A DNA stretch of 64,000 nucleotides from Azospirillum sp. OGB3 (GTDB lineage Bacteria > Pseudomonadota > Alphaproteobacteria > Azospirillales > Azospirillaceae). The translations under genes and the position numbers were made by a program. Below, one piece after another: positions 15,134 through 23,447 of this stretch. The stretch lies in the NCBI RefSeq assembly GCF_014192915.1, contig NZ_JACHYN010000019.1:1-64000 (forward strand), written 5' to 3'. Within the stretch, counting starts at the first letter, position 1. Every line of letters begins with the position of its first letter. The notes beneath the pieces are model-generated. The model ran no database searches. It was not told the DNA's origin and worked only from the letters and a program-made list of their open reading frames with translations.

Positions 15134-17636
15134 AGGATTCTCGCTGCGGCGGCGGCTGTTCATCCGGCTGCTCGGCGTGCTGGCGATCCTGACCGCCGGG
15201 CTGTTCCTGTTCGTCAGCGCCTACGCCCAGCGCGCCGCCGACGCCGCCTTCGACCGGCTGCTGATGGCGTCGGCGCTGTCGATCTCCGACACGGTGCGTG
15301 TGGAGGATGGGCGCTTTTCCGTTGACCTGCCCTACTCCTCGCTGGGCATCCTGGCCCAGGCGCGGCGCGACCGCGTGTTCTACCGGATCACCGCGCCGGA
15401 CGGCGAGCTGGTCACCGGCTACCACGACCTGCCGGTGACGCCCGCCAAGGCCGGGGTTGTCGGGGCGGCCGTCGGCGACTCCGCCACCCGGTTCGAGAAC
15501 GCCACCTTCCGCGGCATGCCGGTGCGGGTCGCCATCCTGAAGCGCTTCGCGGCACAGCCGGACCTCAGTGGCTGGGTCACCATCGCCGTCGCCCAGACGC
15601 GGGAGGAGCGCGGGGCGCTGGCGCGCGACATCCTGGCGAACGCCTTCCTGCCCATCGCCTTCACCGTGGTTGCGGCGGGCGGGCTGATCTGGTTCGGGGT
15701 GCGGCAGGCGCTGGCCCCGCTCGGCTCGCTGGAGCGGATGATCCGCGAGCGGCAGCCCCACGACTTCTCCCCCATCGCCATGCCGCCGCCGCAGGAGGTC
15801 TCGCAGCTCGTCCAGGCGATCAACCAGCTCATGGCCCGGCTCCAATCCAATCTCGACACCATGCAGACTTTCCTGGCCGACGCCGCCCACCAGATCCGCA
15901 CGCCGCTGGCCAGCCTGCGCCTGCAGGCCGAACTCGCCATCGACGAGGACGACCCCGACGCCCTGCACCGCATCGCCCAGCGCGTGCACCGCAACGCGGT
16001 GGAAGCCAGCCAGCTCACCAGCCAGCTCCTCAACCACGCCATGGTGGTCCACCGCAGCGAGGCGCTGAAGCCGGAGGACGTCGACCTCGGCGCCCTGCTG
16101 GAGCAGGTGTTCCAGCGCGCCCGCGCGGTGGCCGGCGACACGGCGATCCGCCTGGACATCGACCGCGCGGCGGAGCCGGCCACCGTCCCCGGCGACGCCA
16201 TCAGCCTGCGCGAGGCGCTGACCAACCTGCTCGACAACGCGGTGAAGTACGCCGGCCCGTCCGGACCCATCGACCTGTCCCTGACCCCTTCGCCAAACGG
16301 GCGCGGCCTGCGCGTGGAGATCGCCGACCGCGGTCCCGGCGTGCCGGACGCCGAGAAGCGCCGCGTGCTGGAGCGGTTCGGGCGCGGCAGTTCCGCCGCC
16401 GGGGTGGCGGGCAGCGGCCTCGGCCTCGCCATCGTCACCTCGGTGGTGGAGGCGCACGGGGCGGCGTTCGCGCTGCTCGACCGTCCCGGTGGCGGGCTGA
16501 TCGTGCGCATCGACTTCCCGGAGGCGGGCGGCGGCGGCACCACGGCAGGGGGAGGGGCCGCGCGGGCTTTGCTGCCGCTTCTGGTCCTCTGCGCCCTGCT
16601 CTGGTCCCCCTGGGCGCAGGCGGCGCAGCTCATCACCTACCCCGCCCCCGGCGGCGAGCGGGAGCGGCTGCGCATCCACTCGGCCACCGACCGTCAGGCC
16701 ATCGAGCCACTGGTCCTCGATTTCCAGCAGCTCCATCCCGACGTCACCATCGAATACAAGGACATGGACACCGCCGACCTCTACGCCGAGGCGGTGGCCG
16801 CGCCGGCCAAGAGGAGAGCGGCGGAGACGCCCGACCTGCTCATCAGTTCCGCCTCCGACCTGCAGGTGAAGCTGGTCAACGACGGTTACACCCAGCCCCA
16901 CCGCTCCGCCCTGACCGACGCGCTGCCGGACTGGGCGAACTGGCGGGACGAGGCGTTCGGCTTCACCTTCGAGCCGGCGGTGATCGCCTACAACCGCGAC
17001 CTTCTGCCGGACGCGGAGGCGCCGCGCACGCGCCCGGCGCTGATCCGGCTGCTGCGCGACGACCCGGTGCGCTTCGGCCGGCGCGTCGCCACCTACGACA
17101 CGGCCACCAGCGGCATCGGCTATCTGCTGGCGGCGCACGACGCCCTGCTGTTCGGCCAGTACTGGCAGCTCGTCGCGATGATGGGCAACGCCCAGGCGCG
17201 GCTGGCCTGCTGCTCCGGCGATATCCTCGACCTGGTGGAGCGGGGGGAGGTGTTGATTGCCTACAATGTCCTCGGCTCCTACGCGCGGGCGCGGGCGGCG
17301 GCGGGGGCGCCGATCGGCATTGTGGTGCCGGAGGACTACACGCTGGTCATCTCCCGCGTCGCGGTGATTCCCCGGACGGCGTCACGGCCGCGGCTTGCCG
17401 GTCAGTTCATCGACTACCTGCTGTCGCCACGCGGGCAGGAGGTGGTTGCCGAGCGCTCCGCACTCTACGCCATCTCCTCCGGCATCAAACGGGAGGCCTC
17501 GGCATCGGGCCTGCGCTCCAGCACCGCGGCACCGCTGCACCCCATCGCGCTCAGCCCGGCTCTGCTGGTCTTCCTCGACCGGCTGAAGCGGGAGCGTTTC
17601 CTGCAGCAATGGCAATCGGCGATCCTGCTGCCCTGA
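15105..17636 (+). CDS. tctE: TctE-type sensor histidine kinase fused to a periplasmic solute-binding protein
   Basis: One uninterrupted frame of about 843 residues encodes two proteins' worth of domains. The N-terminal half is a TctE-like kinase. It has a membrane helix at about 18-38, a periplasmic sensor (to about 175), a second helix (about 180-200), a HisKA domain with H262 (AAHQIRTPL), and an HATPase with NLLDNAVKYA, DRGPGVPD and GSGLGLAIV. After a Gly/Thr linker, a hydrophobic stretch at about 487-506 ends WAQA-AQL and looks like a signal peptide or a third helix. The last 335 residues form a ferric-iron/thiamine-type solute-binding protein (IHSATDRQAIEPLVLDF, TATSGIGYLLAAHDAL, YNVLGSYA). 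This places the binding domain in the periplasm, tethered to or cleaved from the kinase. The start is ATG 15105 or GTG 15120; 15036 is also open. No ABC permease lies nearby, so sensing is likelier than transport. Confidence 0.85.
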   Translation: MWRKCVPKAEGFSLRRRLFIRLLGVLAILTAGLFLFVSAYAQRAADAAFDRLLMASALSISDTVRVEDGRFSVDLPYSSLGILAQARRDRVFYRITAPDGELVTGYHDLPVTPAKAGVVGAAVGDSATRFENATFRGMPVRVAILKRFAAQPDLSGWVTIAVAQTREERGALARDILANAFLPIAFTVVAAGGLIWFGVRQALAPLGSLERMIRERQPHDFSPIAMPPPQEVSQLVQAINQLMARLQSNLDTMQTFLADAAHQIRTPLASLRLQAELAIDEDDPDALHRIAQRVHRNAVEASQLTSQLLNHAMVVHRSEALKPEDVDLGALLEQVFQRARAVAGDTAIRLDIDRAAEPATVPGDAISLREALTNLLDNAVKYAGPSGPIDLSLTPSPNGRGLRVEIADRGPGVPDAEKRRVLERFGRGSSAAGVAGSGLGLAIVTSVVEAHGAAFALLDRPGGGLIVRIDFPEAGGGGTTAGGGAARALLPLLVLCALLWSPWAQAAQLITYPAPGGERERLRIHSATDRQAIEPLVLDFQQLHPDVTIEYKDMDTADLYAEAVAAPAKRRAAETPDLLISSASDLQVKLVNDGYTQPHRSALTDALPDWANWRDEAFGFTFEPAVIAYNRDLLPDAEAPRTRPALIRLLRDDPVRFGRRVATYDTATSGIGYLLAAHDALLFGQYWQLVAMMGNAQARLACCSGDILDLVERGEVLIAYNVLGSYARARAAAGAPIGIVVPEDYTLVISRVAVIPRTASRPRLAGQFIDYLLSPRGQEVVAERSALYAISSGIKREASASGLRSSTAAPLHPIALSPALLVFLDRLKRERFLQQWQSAILLP

Positions 17637-18192
17637 GCCGGTACCGCCTCACCCGGCGCGAGCCGCCGGCCTCACGGCGGCACTCCCCCATGATCCCGGG
17701 ACGAAGCGCAACTTCTTGCAGAAGACGTCAGCCATTCGTTGATGTCATGGGGAAAAGTACAATCGAACAAAGAGAATTTTTTGGATCCTTCGTAACTTAT
17801 CCAGATAAGATTTCGTATGTATGCGACCATGAGGACGTATACGGTTCAGATTCAATACAAATCCGCGATATTCTCTTGAGCGGTTGCACAACCGATACTA
17901 TGATACACTCGGGTATGCAGGAGGGGCGCATGGCGGGCCTGTTGCAGGTGCTAACGGGGCGTGTTGCGCGTACGAACGCAGCCTTGGCGGTCTGCCTCCG
18001 GCGGCAGCCGGACCTTGCCGACCGGTGCCCCGCGCCGGCCGGTTGGGCACGACCGGCCAGAACCCCTCTCGCTTGAACCGACCCACGGGTGCGGGCGGCC
18101 GTAGTTCCGCCGCGGCGCTCGGGCCGGCGTCATCGGGTGGAGGTCCTTGAAGACCGAAGTGAACCTCATCCCTTCTGAAAGGATCATCGAGA
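17637..18192. other. Intergenic interval with an AT-rich patch
   Basis: From about 17695 to 17935 the base composition drops far below the surroundings, with runs such as GAATTTTTTGG and CAATACAAATCC. A 110-codon frame (17747-18076) crosses it but uses A/T-ending codons foreign to this genome and then runs into a GC-rich tail; I do not call it a gene. The patch could hold regulatory DNA for the gene at 18193 or be an inserted remnant. Confidence 0.4.
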
Positions 18193-18600
18193 ATGAACGA
18201 CAACAGCGAACGCGTCCCGTCCGTGCAGCCGGCGAACCTGGACCTCTCCTTCATCAACACGCGGCTGGAGACGGCCGGCTACACGCCGGAGCAGGCCGCG
18301 GAATCGGTTGAGGCCTACCGCCAATTCCTCGTCGTCGTGGCGGCGAAGCCGAACCTGATCCTGGTGCCGACGAAGGCTGCGGACGCGGCGTGGCACGAGC
18401 ACATCCTGTTCATGGACCGCTACGAAGCGGACATGATGCGACTAGTCGGTGCCCGGGTCCGTCATCACCCGGACGCTCCCGACGCCGCCGCGTGGCAGAA
18501 GGCCGTCGCCAACACCCAGGACGCCTTCCGGGCGACGCTTGGCGTGGAACTGCGGACGGAGGAACTCGCGGGCTGCTTCCTCACGGTCGAGGCGGCCTGA
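18193..18600 (+). CDS. Glycine-rich-domain-protein-like (GRDP/DUF1399-like) small protein
   Basis: The 135-residue soluble protein resembles the N-terminal module of the GRDP-like family. The key segment is KPNLILVPTKAADAAWHEHILFMDRYEADM (about 57-86), where a conserved Trp-His...His pattern follows 'Pro-Thr-x-x-Ala-Asp'. No glycine-rich tail is present. Function is unknown. The ATG follows AAAGGATCATCGAGA. It stands alone between an AT-rich interval and the LuxR-type regulator, with a palindrome at 18606 just beyond its stop. Family assignment rests on this motif alone. Confidence 0.55.
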   Translation: MNDNSERVPSVQPANLDLSFINTRLETAGYTPEQAAESVEAYRQFLVVVAAKPNLILVPTKAADAAWHEHILFMDRYEADMMRLVGARVRHHPDAPDAAAWQKAVANTQDAFRATLGVELRTEELAGCFLTVEAA

Positions 18601-18605
18601 GCGTC

Positions 18606-18617
18606 ATACGATCGTAT
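18606..18617. promoter_or_regulatory. Perfect 12-bp palindrome upstream of the PAS/LuxR gene
   Basis: ATACGATCGTAT lies 143 bp before the GTG of the regulator at 18760 and five bases after the preceding stop. It has the size and symmetry of an operator, perhaps for autoregulation. Its binding protein is not known. Confidence 0.4.
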
Positions 18618-18759
18618 TGATCGTTGCATGATGCGGTGCGTTTGCTGCTAAATTCACTCGAATGGCAGCACGCTTCGTGGATGCCCCCCTGGACGGCGGC
18701 CAAGGCCACGCACAGGGGGGTGCCTGCCAGCCCCCAGCGACGCGAGGAAGGAGGGATTG

Positions 18760-19815
18760 GTGTCTGATCTGGTCCACGATCTTTCCGGCCGCGCCAGGGA
18801 CATGAACGCCGGGCTCGCCGTCTTCGACAAGAGCGACACGCTGCTGGCGACCAACGACAAGCAGAAGACCATCTATCCGTTCATCGACTATTCGCGCGCG
18901 GTCACCTTCCGCGACATCGTATGGGAGTGTGTGAAGCATAAGAAATTCGGATCGGACACCATCTATTCCGATCCGGACCGCTGGATCGGCTATGCCGAAA
19001 ACCTTCGCCGGTTCAACCGGTTCTGGCAGTCCTTCACACTTCATTCCGATGGCCGGGTCATCCAGATCACCTATGAAAGGTTGGATGACACGGACGGCTG
19101 GTGGTACCAGATCCGCCGCGACGTCACCAGCAACGTCCTGGAAAATTTCCGGAGCGGTTTCGACAGCCTGATCTCCCTCAACGGCGGTGGAGCCCTGCCG
19201 CAAGCGGCCCAGCCCGCCTTCGTCGTGCGGCTTCTCGACGCCCTTCCCTACCCGGCGGCGCTGCTGACCCCGCGCTGTCAAGTCATTGACGGCAATCAGT
19301 CCTTCGCTTCGATCCTGTCGCGGGGGGATGGGCTGTCCATAGTCGGCGGACGGTTGTGCGCTCCCGACGCACCGACCGAACAGGCGGAGTTGGCCAAGCG
19401 GGCCGCCGGCTTCTTCCGCCGCCGCACCCGCACGCCGATCACGATGCGCGTGTCGCGCTTGGACCAGCCGGCTCCCTATTTCGCCACCCTGTCGGAGCCG
19501 CCGGCCCAGAGCGTCGGAAGCGCGGGCCCGATGAACGGCATCCTCCTGCTGACCCTCGTCGATCCGGACGTGCTGCCGACCGTGTCGGCACGCGCCGTTG
19601 CCGAGCTTCTCCAGATCACCGGCTCGGAAGCCGAGATCGCGCTGGCCCTGTGCTCCGGGCGAAGCGTCGACGAGATCGCCGAGGACCGCGGGGTGGAGCG
19701 GCGGACCGTCTACAACCAGGTTTCGTCCATCCTGGGCAAGACCGGGCTCCGCAACCAAGCGGGAATCGTGCGTCAGGTGACGACGATCTGCTGGCATTTC
19801 GGGTCGCGCGTCTGA
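18760..19815 (+). CDS. PAS-containing regulator with LuxR-type helix-turn-helix
   Basis: The 351-residue protein has an N-terminal PAS-like region (about 1-130, with NAGLAVFDKSDTLLATND) and a second region resembling a degenerate PAS. It ends in a LuxR-type DNA-binding domain (about 285-345, LLQITGSEAEIALALCSGRSVDEIAEDRGVERRTVYNQVSSIL), where AAL is replaced by EIA. There is no receiver domain, so signal input is probably a ligand bound by PAS. GTG at 18760 is chosen because GAGGAAGGAGGG lies six bases upstream. The closest downstream genes encode a peptide/nickel-type ABC importer, a possible target. Confidence 0.78.
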   Translation: MSDLVHDLSGRARDMNAGLAVFDKSDTLLATNDKQKTIYPFIDYSRAVTFRDIVWECVKHKKFGSDTIYSDPDRWIGYAENLRRFNRFWQSFTLHSDGRVIQITYERLDDTDGWWYQIRRDVTSNVLENFRSGFDSLISLNGGGALPQAAQPAFVVRLLDALPYPAALLTPRCQVIDGNQSFASILSRGDGLSIVGGRLCAPDAPTEQAELAKRAAGFFRRRTRTPITMRVSRLDQPAPYFATLSEPPAQSVGSAGPMNGILLLTLVDPDVLPTVSARAVAELLQITGSEAEIALALCSGRSVDEIAEDRGVERRTVYNQVSSILGKTGLRNQAGIVRQVTTICWHFGSRV

Positions 19816-19988
19816 TCGAATCCGCGTATGGTGCCTGAGGCATCGCCGGCCGCGCGAATACCTGGATATGAACGCACTCCTGTGCATACATATGGCGGAC
19901 GTCCGGTGCGGTTCCGGCTCCGCTCTGGCCGGAGTCTGTGAAAGTGGCAGGGGCGTCTGTTTTGCCATCCCCCACCCACCACCCCACA

Positions 19989-21566
19989 ATGTCCCGCATC
20001 ATGCCGCTGCCCGCCGTCCTCCGCCTGCTTCTGACCTTTCTCGCGATCACAGCCGGCCTTTCCGGCGCCACGCTTCCGGCGGCGGCGGGAACCTTGCGGG
20101 CCGGCCTGTCCGACGATCTGACGACCATCGACCCGTTCGCCTTTCCCGGTCTGGTTTCCTCCGGCGTCCTCCGGCAGGTTTATGAGGGCTTCACCGCGTT
20201 CGACGCCGCCGGCAACACCGTTCCGGCGCTGGCCACCCGCTGGGAGACGCCGGACGGCGGGCGGACCTGGCGCTTCGCCCTGCGCCCGGACGCGCGCTTC
20301 CACTCGGGACGCCTCTTCACCGCCGCCGACGTCCTGTGGACGTGGGAACATCATCTGACGCGCAAGCCGCAGCCCGGCTACAGCGCCTTCTACCTGCGCG
20401 GAGTTGAGGGGGCCGCGGCGCTTCGGCAGGGATCCTCCACCACACTGGCCGGCGTGGAGATTTCCGACCCTCACACACTCGTCGTGCGGCTGACCGAACC
20501 CGACGCGCTGTTCCCGCTTTACCCCTTCCTGTTTGTCGACCGCGGCATGGAGGGCGAGCACGGACCGGCATGGCACGAGCGGGCGTCCGGCGGCACCGGC
20601 CCATTCCGCCTCATGTCCTGGCAGCGCGGCGAGTCCGTGCGTCTGGAGGCCCACGCCGCATATTGGGGCGGGGCCCCCACGGTGGACGCGGTGTCCCTGG
20701 CGGTGCTGCCCGACACCAACACGCTGCTGGCACGCTACGACGCCGGAGACCTCGACGTCGCGACGCTTCCCGACAACGCCGTACGCACCGTGGTGCGCCA
20801 GCCGCGCTACGACGGGCAGATCAAGGCCTTCGCCCGCGCTCAGGTGCGCTATCTCGCGCTGAACCAGGACCTCTACCCGCCCTTCCGCGACCGCCGCGTG
20901 CGCGAGGCGGTCGGCCTCGCGCTGGACCGGGTCGCCACGGTCAATGGTCTCCACGCCGGGCGGGCGGCGCTGACGAACGGATTCGTCACGCCCGGCCTGG
21001 GCGGCTACCAGCCCGACGCGGTGCCGCTGCCGCCGGGCGATCCGGACCGGGCCAAGGCGCTGCTGGCGGAGGCCGGCCATGACGGCGGGCGTGGTCTGCC
21101 GCCGCTCCAGATCGCCGGCGGACCCAATGTACGCGAGGAGGCCACCTATTTCGCCGCCCAGCTCACCGCGGTGCTGGGGATTCCGGTCGGTGTGCGCATC
21201 CAGGAGCGCGCGGCCTTCGTGGCGGCGATCAACGAGGGGCAGGAGGCGCTGTTCATCAACGGCTGGACGGCGGATTTCCCCGATCCCATCGACCAACTCG
21301 CCACCCAGTGGCACAGCGCAAGCCCGACCAACCGCACCCACTGGCGCAACCCGGGCTTCGACCGGCTCATGGAGCGGGCGCGCGGCCTCGCCGACCCCGT
21401 CGCCCGCAACGCGCTCTACCGGGAGGCCGAGGCCCTGCTCCGGGACCAAGCGGTGGCGGTGCCCCTTGCCACGCCGCAATTCGTGGCATTGGTGCGCCCG
21501 GGCGTGACCGGCGTGGTCATCCGGCCCGACGGCACGACGGATTACCACTCCGCCCGGTTGCCATGA
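19989..21566 (+). CDS. ABC importer substrate-binding protein, peptide/nickel (SBP_bac_5) family
   Basis: This 525-residue periplasmic protein has a signal peptide (PLPAVLRLLLTFLAITAGLSGATLPAAAG) followed by the cluster-C binding-protein fold. Landmarks are LRAGLSDDLTTIDPF, GFTAFDAAGNTVPALATRWE, the family signature around WRFALRPDARFHSGRLFTAADVLWTWEH, and LNGWTADFPDP-like INGWTADFPDP. Members bind oligopeptides, nickel or other polar solutes. The ATG at 19989 gives a normal signal peptide; the open frame extends further upstream. It overlaps the next gene by ATGA. No ligand can be assigned. Confidence 0.88.
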   Translation: MSRIMPLPAVLRLLLTFLAITAGLSGATLPAAAGTLRAGLSDDLTTIDPFAFPGLVSSGVLRQVYEGFTAFDAAGNTVPALATRWETPDGGRTWRFALRPDARFHSGRLFTAADVLWTWEHHLTRKPQPGYSAFYLRGVEGAAALRQGSSTTLAGVEISDPHTLVVRLTEPDALFPLYPFLFVDRGMEGEHGPAWHERASGGTGPFRLMSWQRGESVRLEAHAAYWGGAPTVDAVSLAVLPDTNTLLARYDAGDLDVATLPDNAVRTVVRQPRYDGQIKAFARAQVRYLALNQDLYPPFRDRRVREAVGLALDRVATVNGLHAGRAALTNGFVTPGLGGYQPDAVPLPPGDPDRAKALLAEAGHDGGRGLPPLQIAGGPNVREEATYFAAQLTAVLGIPVGVRIQERAAFVAAINEGQEALFINGWTADFPDPIDQLATQWHSASPTNRTHWRNPGFDRLMERARGLADPVARNALYREAEALLRDQAVAVPLATPQFVALVRPGVTGVVIRPDGTTDYHSARLP

Positions 21567-22501
21567 CGGGATGCCGGCCCGACCGCCGCGGTCTGTTCCG
21601 GCGCTTGTCCTGGCGCTTGACCCGGCGCCTGCCGGGGCTTCTTCTTCTGGCCGGAGCCGCCGTGCTGGCAAGCTTCCTGGCCTCTCATGCGCTTCCCGGT
21701 GACCCGGTCATGCTGATGGTCGACGGGCGGGCCGCCGACCCGGAGATGATCCGCCGGCTGCGGGAAGGCGCCGGTCTGGATCAGCCGCTGGGCGTTCAGT
21801 TCCTCTCCTACGCGCTGGCCCTGCTGCAGGGCGACCTCGGCCTGTCGCTGCGCTACGGCGGCGTTCCGGTGACAGCGCTGCTGAGCGGGGCGCTGCCGGT
21901 GACGCTGGGGCTGATGACGGGCGCGGCGGCCCTCGCCTTGCCCGTCGGCCTCGCGCTGGGCCTCGCCGCCGCCGACGACCGCCGGGCATGGCCGGGCACG
22001 GCCCTCACCATCGGGTCGGTGCTGGCTCTGTCGGTGCCGCCGCTGGCTCTGGCGACATGGCTGATGCTGGCTGGATCCGGGACCGCGCCATGGGCCGTGG
22101 CGGCGCTGGCGCTGCCGGCGGCGGCGATGATCGCCCGCCTGGCGCGGACCCAGCTCACGGAGGTTCTGGGACACGACTTCATCCGCACCGCCCGCGCCAA
22201 GGGGCTGGGCCGGGTCGCCGTTCTGCTGCGCCACGCCCTGCCGAACGCCCTGGTACCGCTGGCGGCGGCGGTCGGGTCGGTGGCCGGAACGATCCTCACC
22301 ACCACGGCGGCGGTGGAAACCGTCTTCGCCCTGCCGGGGCTCGGGCGCCTGGCCGTCCAGGCGGTGCTGGCCCGCGACCACACGGTGGCCGGGGCCGCCG
22401 TCCTGGTCTTCGTCCTGATGCAGGTCGCCATCAGCCTGACCGCAGAACTGCTGATCGGCCTTGCCGATCCGCGGCTGCGCGGCGATGCGGGAGCGCCATG
22501 A
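21563..22501 (+). CDS. ABC importer permease, DppB/OppB type
   Basis: The 312-residue inner-membrane protein starts at the ATGA overlap with the binding-protein stop. It has the DppB layout. A first helix is followed by a long periplasmic loop containing GDPVMLMVDGRAADPEMIRRLREGAGLDQPL. Five more helices follow, with the EAA loop (RTARAKGLGRVAVLLRHALPNALVPL, about 210-235) that docks on the ATPase. The intact EAA loop implies that an ATPase partner exists. Its partner permease overlaps at 22498. Confidence 0.88.
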   Translation: MTGCRPDRRGLFRRLSWRLTRRLPGLLLLAGAAVLASFLASHALPGDPVMLMVDGRAADPEMIRRLREGAGLDQPLGVQFLSYALALLQGDLGLSLRYGGVPVTALLSGALPVTLGLMTGAAALALPVGLALGLAAADDRRAWPGTALTIGSVLALSVPPLALATWLMLAGSGTAPWAVAALALPAAAMIARLARTQLTEVLGHDFIRTARAKGLGRVAVLLRHALPNALVPLAAAVGSVAGTILTTTAAVETVFALPGLGRLAVQAVLARDHTVAGAAVLVFVLMQVAISLTAELLIGLADPRLRGDAGAP

Positions 22502-23310
22502 CCGTCACACGCTCCCCCACCGGACGCGCCGGGCTGCTGCTCACGGCGGCGCTGGTTGCGTTGCTGGCCCTGGCCGCCCTTCTGCTGCCGCTCGATCCAT
22601 CCGCCATGGATCTCGGACAGGCCTGGACCGGACCGTCCGTCACCCACCCGCTGGGGTGCGACGGGCTGGGCCGCGACGTTGCCGCCCGGCTCATCGCCGG
22701 GACGGGAACCTCATTCGCCATCGCCGGGCTGGCGCTCGCCCTGGCGGTGGGGCTGGGCGTCGCGTCGGGCGGGGTGGCGGGCTGGATCGGCGGACGCGCG
22801 GATGCCGTGGTCCTGCGGCTGGCCGACCTGTTGCACGGCTTCCCGGAGCTGTCGCTCGCCATCGTCGCCGCAGCGCTGCTCGGTCCGGGCACCGAGGCCA
22901 TGGTGCTGACGCTCGCCCTTGCGTCGTGGCCCTCCCAGGTTCGATGGTGCCGGGCGCTGGCCCTGTCGAGCCGCACCGCCGAGCATGTCCGGGCTTCCGC
23001 CGCCCTCGGAGCGGGGCCGCTGCACGCGGTCCGCCGCCATCTCCTGCCGGCGGTCGCCGGGCCGGTCGCCATCCGCGCCGCCCTGTCCATCGGTCCCGTC
23101 ATGGTGGCGGAGGCGACGCTGAGCGGTCTCGGCCTGGGCATCCAGGAGCCTTCGGTGTCGCTGGGCACGCTGATCCGCGACGGGTTGGCCGCGCTGCGCG
23201 ACGCCCCTCACCTGATCGCCGCAACGACCGTCACCGTCGCCGCCATCGCCCTGGCCGTCAACCTGCTGGCCGAGGGGCTGCGCGAGGGACTCGACCCGCG
23301 ACGGCGCTAG
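22498..23310 (+). CDS. ABC importer permease, DppC/OppC type
   Basis: The 270-residue protein with about six membrane helices starts at an ATGA overlap with the previous permease. It shows DppC features: THPLGCDGLGRDVAARLIAGTGTS after the first helix and an EAA loop (EHVRASAALGAGPLHAVRRHLLPAVAGPV, about 162-190). The C-terminal segment ends ANLLAEGLREGLDPRRR-like, the usual terminus. No ATPase gene follows: the next sequence, 14 bases on, is the remnant of an arsenite pump on the other strand. The importer therefore lacks its motor genes here. Confidence 0.87.
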   Translation: MTVTRSPTGRAGLLLTAALVALLALAALLLPLDPSAMDLGQAWTGPSVTHPLGCDGLGRDVAARLIAGTGTSFAIAGLALALAVGLGVASGGVAGWIGGRADAVVLRLADLLHGFPELSLAIVAAALLGPGTEAMVLTLALASWPSQVRWCRALALSSRTAEHVRASAALGAGPLHAVRRHLLPAVAGPVAIRAALSIGPVMVAEATLSGLGLGIQEPSVSLGTLIRDGLAALRDAPHLIAATTVTVAAIALAVNLLAEGLREGLDPRRR

Positions 23311-23324
23311 CGGAGGACGCCGCG

Positions 23325-23447
23325 TCACCCTTGTTTGGCGGCGGCTCCGCGCTCGTACCAGCCGCGGGTCCGCTTCACGATGGGGACCACCGACAGCATC
23401 ACCGGCAGGTTGACTTGGCCCACCTCCCGATGGACGTCAGCGGTCAT
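23325..23447 (-). pseudogene. acr3: Remnant of an ACR3 arsenite efflux pump (internal deletion)
   Basis: A 40-codon frame begins at an ATGA overlap with the arsC stop and ends at 23325. Its C-terminal 30 residues, LPVMLSVVPIVKRTRGWYER, match the way ACR3-family arsenite permeases end (last helix, then Asn/Lys-Arg-(Thr/Ser)-(Lys/Arg)-Gly-Trp-Tyr). The 350 or so residues expected before it are missing. The simplest reading is an in-frame deletion joining the first few codons of acr3 to its last 30. The product cannot transport arsenite. The family match is from memory of the motif. Confidence 0.6.

Noticed and set aside
17747..18076. A 110-codon frame in the AT-rich interval
   Set aside because: Its codon use switches from A/T-rich to G/C-rich midway, there is no convincing ribosome site and no family match.
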